6,855 nt of DNA. Origin: Bacteroidales bacterium (GTDB lineage: Bacteria > Bacteroidota > Bacteroidia > Bacteroidales > VadinHA17). The stretch is taken from the NCBI GenBank assembly GCA_022615595.1, contig JAKEGI010000165.1, forward strand, positions 1 to 6,855. The letters run 5' to 3'. The notes under the pieces were generated by a model, which was not told the DNA's origin, made no database searches, and saw only the letters and a program-made list of their open reading frames with translations. Made by a program: the position numbers and the translations under genes. Positions 1 through 5,440 of this stretch are shown piece by piece. The first letter of the stretch is position 1; the number at the start of each line of letters is the position of its first letter.

Positions 1-9
1 ATCGCACAG

Positions 10-54
10 AAAAAATAAAGCCCGCCCCGCCGTCTGGCGGGGACAGGCTTTTTC
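10..54 (-). terminator. Intrinsic terminator downstream of tRNA-Pro
   Basis: The arms CCCCGCC (25-31) and GGCGGGG (36-42) form a perfect 7-bp GC stem around the 4-base loop GTCT. It is extended by AAGCC (18-22) pairing with GGCTT (46-50) across a small internal loop. Read on the minus strand, the hairpin is followed by a T-rich run (complement of 10-17), as expected for rho-independent termination of the tRNA and possibly of the whole pfkA operon. On the plus strand the stem runs into TTTTTCTCTT, so it may also stop transcription arriving from the left. It is the only convincing terminator I found in the window. Confidence 0.85.
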
Positions 55-59
55 TCTTG

Positions 60-132
60 TCGGGGTGAGAAGACTCGAACTTCCGGCCCCTACGTCCCGA
101 ACGTAGTACGCTACCAACTGCGCTACACCCCG
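60..132 (-). tRNA. tRNA-Pro (anticodon CGG)
   Basis: The minus strand folds into a full cloverleaf of 73 nt. The acceptor stem CGGGGTG/CACCCCG is perfectly paired over 7 bp. The D arm is GCGC/GCGT with an 8-base loop containing GG. The anticodon stem CTACG/CGTAG encloses the loop TTCGGGA, giving anticodon CGG, and the T arm has the canonical TTCGAGT loop. The C1-G72 first pair and the A73 discriminator are typical bacterial proline identity features, and G37 follows the anticodon as in other proline tRNAs. The 3' CCA is not encoded, because the bases after the discriminator are CAA, so CCA must be added enzymatically. The gene lies 33 bases downstream of the response-regulator stop on the same strand and is followed by an intrinsic terminator. 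It would decode CCG codons. Confidence 0.95.
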
Positions 133-156
133 TTTCCCTGCCAATTGACAGGTCTG

Positions 157-183
157 CAAAAATAACTATTTTTTTATAAGCTC
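157..183 (-). promoter_or_regulatory. Candidate Bacteroidota-type promoter for tRNA-Pro
   Basis: On the minus strand TATTTTTG (complement of 157-164) matches the Bacteroidota -7 consensus TAnnTTTG. It would place transcription start near 150-152, about 20 bases before the mature tRNA 5' end. Upstream, within the end of the receiver-domain gene, there is a TTG about 21 bases away that could serve as the -33 element. The region is very A/T-rich, so a chance match is possible, and read-through from the operon is an alternative source of the tRNA. Confidence 0.45.
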
Positions 184-555
184 AGCAATTTTCAGGTGAA
201 GATCACTGCTGCTTACCGGCTTCGATAAATAGTCAGTGCATCCGGCATCAAGAGCCCTCTGCCTGTCCTCGGGAAAGGCATAGGCTGTCACCGCAACAAT
301 GGGAAGCGCCGTAAAAGCATCCTCACGCCTGATCCGTCGTGTCAGAGAGAGTCCGTCTTCCCCGCCTGTAAGCGATATGTCCATCAGCACCAGATCAAAT
401 ATCTCCCTGTGCAGCAGGTCCCATGCCTCGCCGGCAGAGGCTACAACGGCAGTGTCATAAGTGCCAGACAGAAGCTTGTTGAAGTAGAGCTGACTGTGCG
501 GGTCGTCTTCAACGATGAGTACAGCTGTTCTCTTTTTGGGAGTAGACTCTTTCAT
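166..555 (-). CDS. Stand-alone response-regulator receiver (REC) domain protein
   Basis: This 129-residue protein is a single CheY-like receiver domain with no output domain. The acidic pocket E16-D17-D18 lies at the end of the first strand (VLIVEDD). The phospho-acceptor is D59 in LVLMDIS, the switch threonine is T90 in VAVTAYA, and the conserved lysine is K112 in LSKP, so every residue needed for phosphotransfer is present. The TAYAF...ALDAGCTDYLSKPV region resembles receivers attached to hybrid histidine kinases more than DNA-binding regulators, which suggests phosphorelay with a partner kinase; none is visible here. Its ATG overlaps the stop of the upstream DUF362 gene by ATGA, which implies translational coupling and a shared operon with that gene and pfkA. 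The output is unknown: it could act by protein-protein contact or as a phosphorelay intermediate. I am sure of the domain but not of the pathway. Confidence 0.9.
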   Translation of the reverse strand: MKESTPKKRTAVLIVEDDPHSQLYFNKLLSGTYDTAVVASAGEAWDLLHREIFDLVLMDISLTGGEDGLSLTRRIRREDAFTALPIVAVTAYAFPEDRQRALDAGCTDYLSKPVSSSDLHLKIAELIKK

Positions 556-1664
556 ACCCTGATCAGTTTGTATGACATTGTTCCTGCTTTGATCTTCTCA
601 CCATGAACAAGTGTTGTGGTCCAGTCGGTACTCTTGTGTGCCAGCCTGAACTTATCCACTCCCGCCAGGTCATCACCACCCGTTTTTTCACACAGGTGTG
701 CTGCACCGGGTGCGGCCATGACCATATCGGCACACGCCCTGTCAAGTGCAACCGGGTCTTTTGATGCGGCAATGCCAATGTCAGCCACCAGCGGCACATC
801 GTTATGACCCCAGCAGTCGCAGTCGGGTGAGACATCAATAATAAAGTTGACGTGGAGTGCCGGTTTGTCTTTAATGACAGCGTATGCATACTCGGCCATC
901 TTACGGCTGAGCGTGTCACCTTCAGAGCCCCATACCACCCTTGCTGCATCAAACTGACATACTGCGATACACTGTCCGCATCCGGTGCATTTTTCATTAT
1001 CGATACGGGCGATCCTGTTCTCCGTCAGATGAACAGCGTCATGTGCACAGTTAATGACGCACAGGTTGCATCCGGTACAGTTTTTTTCATAGATAACCGG
1101 GGGATTGCCTGAATGGAGAAAGAGTTTTCCCCCTACCGAGGCACATCCCATACCAAGGTTTTTCATGGCGCCGCCAAATCCGGTCTGCTCATGACCCTTG
1201 AAATGGTTCAATGATATTATTATGTCTGCATCTGCCACGGCGGCGCCTATCATTGCCTTGCCGGTATACTCCAGGTTAAGCTCTATCTCCCGGTAGTCAG
1301 TACCTTTGATACCGTCACCAATGACAACATGGCATCCTGTGCTCAGTGGATTATAACCGTTGGTGAAGGCAGCTTCGAGATGATCCGGTGCGTTTGACCT
1401 CTCTCCGTGATAAAGTGTGTTGCAGTCTGTCAGGAAAGGCTTGCCCCCTTTATCCTTCACCATCTTTACTATGCGGGCAGCGAAGTTTGGCCTGAGGTAA
1501 GCGAGATTGCCGGGTTCGCCGAAGTGTATCTTCAGGGCCGTCATCTTACGGTTGAAATCTATATCATCGAATCCTGCTGCCCTTACCAGTCTCTCCAGCT
1601 TTTTCAGGAGATTCAATGAAGGCGTGCTGCGCATATCAATAAAGAATACGTCAGACGGTCTCAT
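552..1664 (-). CDS. DUF362 domain protein with inserted 2x[4Fe-4S] ferredoxin module
   Basis: This 370-residue, apparently soluble protein has no signal peptide. The N-terminal DUF362 part (about 5-190) includes KIHFGEPGN, SLNHFKGHEQTGFGGAMKNLGMG and surrounding glycine-rich loops. It is followed by a bacterial ferredoxin module with two CxxCxxCxxxC motifs: C196, C199, C202, C206 and C226, C229, C232, C236. DUF362 then resumes (about 265-320) with the family's CDC and DIGIAASKDPVALD motifs. The two cysteine sets should bind two [4Fe-4S] clusters, so an electron-transfer role is likely, but the reaction of this family is not established to my knowledge. The residue after each fourth cysteine is not the proline often found there (CA and CQ). 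The ATG lies 20 bases after pfkA, with a Shine-Dalgarno-like AAAGGA upstream. The gene overlaps the downstream receiver-domain gene by 4 bases. Confidence 0.9.
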   Translation of the reverse strand: MRPSDVFFIDMRSTPSLNLLKKLERLVRAAGFDDIDFNRKMTALKIHFGEPGNLAYLRPNFAARIVKMVKDKGGKPFLTDCNTLYHGERSNAPDHLEAAFTNGYNPLSTGCHVVIGDGIKGTDYREIELNLEYTGKAMIGAAVADADIIISLNHFKGHEQTGFGGAMKNLGMGCASVGGKLFLHSGNPPVIYEKNCTGCNLCVINCAHDAVHLTENRIARIDNEKCTGCGQCIAVCQFDAARVVWGSEGDTLSRKMAEYAYAVIKDKPALHVNFIIDVSPDCDCWGHNDVPLVADIGIAASKDPVALDRACADMVMAAPGAAHLCEKTGGDDLAGVDKFRLAHKSTDWTTTLVHGEKIKAGTMSYKLIRV

Positions 1665-1673
1665 GAAAGTTTG

Positions 1674-1679
1674 TCCTTT
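1674..1679 (-). promoter_or_regulatory. Shine-Dalgarno sequence of the DUF362 gene
   Basis: On the minus strand AAAGGA lies 9 bases before the ATG at 1662-1664, inside the 20-base gap after the pfkA stop. It supports this ATG as the start. It is notable because most other genes in the window lack a clear Shine-Dalgarno site. Confidence 0.6.
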
Positions 1680-1684
1680 AGCGA

Positions 1685-2665
1685 TCAGACATTAAGTACA
1701 TCAATAATATCTACAAGGCTTTGATTGAGGCCTTTGTGAAGTTTTACAGCTTTCCGGAAGGGTACCAGTACTATCTCATTATTCTGTAGGCCCACCATCA
1801 CGCTCTTCTGTCCGTCAAGGAGTGCCTCAACGGCGGCATTACCCAGTCTGCTGGCATTTACCCTGTCGAGTGCTGATGGTGAACCGCCTCTCTGAAGGTG
1901 ACCCAGAATTGACACCCTAATATCATAGTCCTTCAGTTCAGGTTTCAGTTTCTCCGCGATGGCTATTGCACCGCCCTCTTCATCGCCTTCTGCAACAATG
2001 ATGATATTGCTTGACTTTTTTCTTTTGTTGCCGTTTTCTATCATCCTGCGAAGATCCCTGGCTTCACCCTTGATCTCAGGCATTATGATGGCCTCAGCCC
2101 CGCTTGCGATCCCGCTGTAAAGGGCTATGTGTCCGGCCTCAGCACCCATCACCTCGACGAAGAACATACGGTTATGGGCGCTGGCCGTATCACGGATCTT
2201 GTCTACTGCCTCGACCACTGTGTTGAGTGCGGTGTCATAACCTATTGTATAATCCGTGCCGTAAATGTCATTATCAATTGTTCCCGGCACGCCTACAAAA
2301 GGAATATCATACTCTTCATTAAAGATTGCAGCCCCCTTGAAGGTACCGTCTCCGCCTATCGCCACCACGCCGTCAATCCCGGCTGCAACGAGGTTCTCAT
2401 AGGCTGTCTTTCTTCCCTCGGGAGTCCTGAATTCTTCACAGCGGGCTGTCTTCAGGATCGTCCCTCCACGCTGGATGATATCGGATACGCTGAATGCCTT
2501 CATTGGTTTGAAGTTGGCATTAATCATACCGCTGTAACCGTGCCTGATTCCAATTACTTCAAGACCGTTATAAATGGCTGTCCGGGTCACAGCACGGATG
2601 GCTGCATTCATTCCGGGAGAGTCGCCCCCGGATGTCAGAACGCCGATCTTTTTTATTTTTCCCAT
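1685..2665 (-). CDS. pfkA: ATP-dependent 6-phosphofructokinase
   Basis: PfkA phosphorylates fructose 6-phosphate to fructose 1,6-bisphosphate, the committed step of glycolysis, in the cytosol. At 326 residues it is close to the family norm of about 320. The nucleotide-binding start is TSGGDSPGMNAAIR (11-24). GGDGT (104-108) has Gly at 107 and PGTIDND (127-133) has Gly at 128; both indicate ATP rather than pyrophosphate as phosphoryl donor. D131 is the expected catalytic base. Sugar-phosphate residues are R166, E226, R250, H256 and R259, and R75 matches catalytic R72 of the E. coli enzyme. The position of E. coli R171 (MGR in that enzyme) is A175 here, in MGAEAG, which is unusual. Parts of the allosteric site are kept (R24, R28, R158, E191), but no arginine matches E. 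coli R54. A promoter lies just upstream, and pfkA is the first gene of an apparent three-gene operon. Confidence 0.95.
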   Translation of the reverse strand: MGKIKKIGVLTSGGDSPGMNAAIRAVTRTAIYNGLEVIGIRHGYSGMINANFKPMKAFSVSDIIQRGGTILKTARCEEFRTPEGRKTAYENLVAAGIDGVVAIGGDGTFKGAAIFNEEYDIPFVGVPGTIDNDIYGTDYTIGYDTALNTVVEAVDKIRDTASAHNRMFFVEVMGAEAGHIALYSGIASGAEAIIMPEIKGEARDLRRMIENGNKRKKSSNIIIVAEGDEEGGAIAIAEKLKPELKDYDIRVSILGHLQRGGSPSALDRVNASRLGNAAVEALLDGQKSVMVGLQNNEIVLVPFRKAVKLHKGLNQSLVDIIDVLNV

Positions 2666-2690
2666 CTCTTCTGCAAATTATTCAAGAGTG

Positions 2691-2721
2691 CAAAGGTAAT
2701 TTATTTGTTGTGCATTTACAA
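2691..2721 (-). promoter_or_regulatory. Bacteroidota-type promoter of the pfkA operon
   Basis: On the minus strand TACCTTTG (complement of 2691-2698) is a full match to the -7 consensus TAnnTTTG. It is preceded after 20 bases by TTG (complement of 2719-2721), the expected -33 element and spacing. Start of transcription would be near 2685-2687, giving a leader of about 20 bases before the pfkA ATG at 2663-2665. It sits in the 61-base gap after ispH and makes pfkA the head of its own transcription unit. It is the best-formed promoter in the window. Confidence 0.75.
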
Positions 2722-2726
2722 TCTGG

Positions 2727-3620
2727 TCAGATTCCGTGCTTCTGACAAATTTCCCCGATCGCATCTGCAATCTGCCTTATAAGCCACCTGGGGGTCGATG
2801 TTGCCCCGCAGACACCTATACTTTCAGCCCCGCTGAACCACATTGGGTTTATCTCATCAATTGATGACACGAAATAGCTGCGTTTGTTTTCGCTCAGACA
2901 GATGTCATAAAGCATTTTACCATTCGAACTCTTTCTGCCACTGACAAAAATTATTACGTCATGCTGTCTCACAAATATCCTCAGTCTGGGTTCACGGCCC
3001 GAGACCTGTCTGCAGATTGTATTATGGACTTTCAGGTGGTTACCTGGCCATTTATCCCTGTTGGCCCTGAGCCTCTGCTCTATTACTTCGCTGATATGCT
3101 CATATTCTGTCGTGCTTTTAGTGGTCTGAGAGAATAGCCATACCGGCCTTGTGAAATCGATCTTGCTGATATCTTCGATCCCTGTAATCAGAATGCCTAT
3201 TCCGTTGGCAGCTCCCAGCAATCCTATCACTTCTGCATGATCCTCCTTGCCGAAGATGGCTATCTGTCCGTTCTCTTTCCTGGCCTGGACCAGGACACGT
3301 TTGATCTTCTCCTGGAGTGAGTGAACTATCGGACAGGTGGCATCAATTATGTAGATATTGTTTCTTCGCGCCGTCTCGTAAGTGGAGGGAGGCTCCCCAT
3401 GTGCCCTCACAAGTACTTTGCAGTCCCTCATTTCAGCGAAGTCATCATAACTGATTGTTACGAGTCCGAGATTCTTGAGGCGGTTCACCTCGATATCATT
3501 ATGCACTATTTCGCCGAGGCAGTAAACTTTCTCCCCTTCCGTGAGCAACTCTTCAGCAATATTCACGGCGTTTTCGACGCCGAAACAGAATCCTGAACCG
3601 GGTTCAATGTCAATTTTCAT
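2727..3620 (-). CDS. ispH: 4-hydroxy-3-methylbut-2-enyl diphosphate reductase (IspH/LytB)
   Basis: IspH is the last enzyme of the MEP pathway. It reduces HMBPP to isopentenyl and dimethylallyl diphosphate with an oxygen-sensitive [4Fe-4S] cluster in the cytosol. The three cluster cysteines are C12 (GFCFGV), C96 (DATCP) and C203 (TICRQV). Substrate-binding histidines are at H40, H74 (RAHGEPP) and H128, and the proton-relay glutamate is E130 in HAEVIG, with SQTT at 164-167. The C-terminal GATSTP motif (272-277) is also present. Length (297 residues) is normal, and there is no fused S1 RNA-binding domain of the kind found in some Firmicutes. The ATG lies inside the 3' end of cmk, giving an 11-base overlap, and a strong Shine-Dalgarno sequence supports it. 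Reducing equivalents would come from a ferredoxin or flavodoxin that is not identifiable here. Confidence 0.96.
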   Translation of the reverse strand: MKIDIEPGSGFCFGVENAVNIAEELLTEGEKVYCLGEIVHNDIEVNRLKNLGLVTISYDDFAEMRDCKVLVRAHGEPPSTYETARRNNIYIIDATCPIVHSLQEKIKRVLVQARKENGQIAIFGKEDHAEVIGLLGAANGIGILITGIEDISKIDFTRPVWLFSQTTKSTTEYEHISEVIEQRLRANRDKWPGNHLKVHNTICRQVSGREPRLRIFVRQHDVIIFVSGRKSSNGKMLYDICLSENKRSYFVSSIDEINPMWFSGAESIGVCGATSTPRWLIRQIADAIGEICQKHGI

Positions 3621-4311
3621 TCATCCTCTCCTTAAATAGTTTTCTGAACCACACCATCTGTTCTTCAGGGGTCATCTCACTGTTATCAAGGACCACGGCG
3701 TCATCGGCCCGGCACAGCGGACTTATTTCACGTGAGGAGTCAATCCGGTCACGGTCATTAATGTTTTTCTCCACTGCCTCTATGTCAGCAGGCATACCTT
3801 TTTCCTGTAGTTCAAGATAACGCCGGTGTGCTCTCACAGAGGGGGTTGCCGTCATGAATATTTTCAGAGGAGCATCAGGGAACACAATCGTCCCGATATC
3901 ACGGCCATCCATCACAATGCCTCCGAGGGTACCCATTTCACGCTGCAGTTCAACCATCTTTGCCCTTACCTCAGCAATAGTGCTTACCGCACTTACATTA
4001 TCCGATACCGCCCTGTCGCGGATCTCTCTCTCCACACTCTCACCGTTGAGAAGAGTTTCATTAAATCGCGTTTTGTCATTCATCCTGAAAGTGATTTTTA
4101 TTTCAGGCAATGAACTGATGATCTTCGCAGCATCTGCGACACCTCCTGAGACATAGCCCTTTCTCAGGCAGAAGAGTGTTACAGCCCTGTACATTGCTCC
4201 GGAGTCGATATATATGTAATTAAGCTCACGGGCAATAGCTTTGGCGAAGGTACTCTTTCCGCATGATGAGTAACCGTCAACGGTGATAATGGCTCTCTCT
4301 TTTCTTTTCAT
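3610..4311 (-). CDS. cmk: Cytidylate kinase
   Basis: Cmk transfers phosphate from ATP to CMP or dCMP to give the diphosphates, in pyrimidine salvage and nucleotide supply. The P-loop is GYSSCGKST (13-21), the form with SSCGKST that is common in Bacteroidota. DSGAMYRA (37-44) is the conserved segment after the second strand, and DGRDIGT (135-141) is the family's CMP-recognition and catalytic signature. RRYLEL (163-168), NDRDRIDSSRE (185-195) and PLCRADDAV (198-206) cover the lid and base-binding region. The full length of 233 residues is normal. The gene is 39 bases downstream of porQ and overlaps ispH by 11 bases, so porQ, cmk and ispH are probably at least partly co-transcribed. No Shine-Dalgarno sequence precedes the ATG, and a -7-like element ends only 8 bases upstream of it. 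Confidence 0.96.
   Translation of the reverse strand: MKRKERAIITVDGYSSCGKSTFAKAIARELNYIYIDSGAMYRAVTLFCLRKGYVSGGVADAAKIISSLPEIKITFRMNDKTRFNETLLNGESVEREIRDRAVSDNVSAVSTIAEVRAKMVELQREMGTLGGIVMDGRDIGTIVFPDAPLKIFMTATPSVRAHRRYLELQEKGMPADIEAVEKNINDRDRIDSSREISPLCRADDAVVLDNSEMTPEEQMVWFRKLFKERMNEN
3625..3633 (-). promoter_or_regulatory. Strong Shine-Dalgarno sequence of ispH inside cmk
   Basis: On the minus strand AAGGAGAGG lies within the last codons of cmk, with its AAGGAG core 7 bases before the ispH ATG at 3618-3620. It fixes the ispH start despite the 11-base overlap with cmk. It suggests that ispH recruits ribosomes independently or by reinitiation after cmk. Confidence 0.7.
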
Positions 4312-4319
4312 AGAGTGTA

Positions 4320-4327
4320 CAAAGTTA
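4320..4327 (-). promoter_or_regulatory. Candidate -7 promoter element immediately upstream of cmk
   Basis: On the minus strand TAACTTTG is a full match to TAnnTTTG, and only 8 bases separate it from the cmk ATG. If used, the transcript would begin about 1-4 bases before the ATG and be nearly leaderless. No clear TTG is found 19-21 bases upstream, so the -33 element is weak. Transcription from the porQ promoter is the alternative. Confidence 0.45.
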
Positions 4328-4350
4328 AAACGAACGGGACAGTATTAGGT

Positions 4351-5367
4351 TCACCGGATGGATTTATTAAAAAGATAATCAGTTCTGAGTGTTATAGTCA
4401 GGTGGTTTGAGGAACCTGCCAGATGAAATGTATCGCGGCCGTAAGCGAGGTCAAATGCCCTTGATCGTATTCCGAATCCCCATGTGAATCCGGCCATGCC
4501 TGCACGTTGCCCGGTACGCAACTCAGCCCTGCGCTGGTAATTGAACCCGGCGCCGATCCAGAAGGCGTCTGCCGGCAGTATCTCGATTCCCAGGATCATG
4601 TGTCTCAGCAGACTCTCGCCAAAGCCGCCGGCAGGTGTCTCATCATCACTGTCATAATCAAAGGTAAGGTCCGGTTTTTCAATATGTCTGAAGGTCAGGG
4701 AGAAGCAGAAAGGAGCGTGTTCAAGTGCTTTTGTCACGCCGGCAATTATCTCGAAGGGCAGTGGCTCACCACCCTGTCCGGTATAGGTTATTATCTGTGC
4801 TCCGGCGTTCCTGATCACCAGTCCGGCATCGAGAAGGAGCCTCTTATTATGATATGCTGCGCCTATATCCGCGCAGATTCCTGCGGAGAAATATCTCTCA
4901 AGATGAGAGAATACAGGCTTGATGTTTATCCCTGCAGTAAATGAAGAGTCCAGCTGAAGAGACCACATCAGGTTGAATGCGTATTCTGCTGCCGTGAAAG
5001 TTCCCGTGATATTACCTTCGGCATCGGCTTCGGTAAAGCTCCCGTAGCTGATGAAACTCACTCCGGCGGCTATGTTGCCTTTGCTCTTCAGACTCTTGGC
5101 CCATGAGGCATAACCGTAATTTATACCTGCAAAATAGGTGGAGAAGCTGAGCGAGATGTTGTTATCCATTGATCTGCTCAGGAGGGATGGATTGAAATAG
5201 GGCAGGCTGAGATCATCCCTGCCCTGCGAGACCGTCATTCCGCCTGTCGCAGTGGCAAAGGCAGAGTGTCCCAGGTTAAGGAACTCATAGGTGTTGTCTC
5301 CTCCTGTCTGACCCATCAGGGGAGTCAGGGAAAGAGAAAGGAGAAGTATCATAAAACAATGCCTCAT
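4351..5367 (-). CDS. porQ: Type IX secretion system outer-membrane protein PorQ (probable)
   Basis: This 338-residue protein begins with a signal peptide: positive MRHC, hydrophobic FMILLLSLSL, and a probable cleavage site near LMG-QT (about residue 19). The mature start GGDNTYEFLNLGHSAFATATGG matches the start typical of PorQ, and LPYFNPSLLS (55-64) is the NP motif seen in this beta-barrel family. The rest is alternating hydrophobic and polar strands rich in aromatics and glycine (such as AAGVSFISYGSF and WIGAGFNYQRR), ending in a barrel-like strand. PorQ is a PorV-related outer-membrane protein of the type IX secretion system, which exports proteins across the outer membrane and attaches many to the surface. 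Neighbouring cmk and ispH match the porQ context I recall from Porphyromonas. The frame extends upstream to a GTG at 5401-5403, but a -7 box lies within that extension, so I start at the ATG at 5365-5367. A generic PorV/PorQ-family barrel is the alternative. Confidence 0.82.
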   Translation of the reverse strand: MRHCFMILLLSLSLTPLMGQTGGDNTYEFLNLGHSAFATATGGMTVSQGRDDLSLPYFNPSLLSRSMDNNISLSFSTYFAGINYGYASWAKSLKSKGNIAAGVSFISYGSFTEADAEGNITGTFTAAEYAFNLMWSLQLDSSFTAGINIKPVFSHLERYFSAGICADIGAAYHNKRLLLDAGLVIRNAGAQIITYTGQGGEPLPFEIIAGVTKALEHAPFCFSLTFRHIEKPDLTFDYDSDDETPAGGFGESLLRHMILGIEILPADAFWIGAGFNYQRRAELRTGQRAGMAGFTWGFGIRSRAFDLAYGRDTFHLAGSSNHLTITLRTDYLFNKSIR

Positions 5368-5385
5368 ATACCGGAAGAGTTCAAA

Positions 5386-5393
5386 CAAAGATA
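5386..5393 (-). promoter_or_regulatory. -7 promoter element of porQ
   Basis: On the minus strand TATCTTTG is a full match to the Bacteroidota -7 consensus, 18 bases before the ATG at 5365-5367. Start of transcription would be near 5380-5382, leaving a leader of about 14 bases with no Shine-Dalgarno sequence. The best -33 candidate at the right distance is only CTG; a TTTG at 5405-5408 is too close. The element decides the start codon, because an upstream GTG in the same frame would not be on the transcript. Confidence 0.55.
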
Positions 5394-5440
5394 ATACTAT
5401 CACTCAAACCGGTCAGCAGGGATGGGATAACAGCGGATGG

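Noticed and set aside
563..997. A 144-codon open frame on the minus strand overlapping the DUF362 gene in another frame
   Set aside because: The DUF362 frame over the same bases contains conserved family motifs and cysteine clusters to its end. The alternative frame has none.
2666..2726. A riboswitch or attenuator ahead of pfkA
   Set aside because: The gap is only 61 bases, the predicted leader is about 20 bases, and no stable hairpin or known aptamer pattern is visible.
2129..2782. A 217-codon open frame on the plus strand
   Set aside because: It lies antisense across pfkA, its promoter and the end of ispH. The protein has no recognisable domain and unusual composition with many Cys and His residues, and the minus-strand genes are certain.
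3610..3620. The cmk/ispH overlap as a possible programmed frameshift or fusion
   Set aside because: Both genes have intact ends and starts, ispH has its own strong Shine-Dalgarno site, and no slippery sequence is apparent. It is an ordinary operon overlap.
4507..4944. A 145-codon open frame on the plus strand
   Set aside because: It lies wholly antisense within porQ, has no family resemblance and no promoter, and looks like a by-product of porQ codon use.
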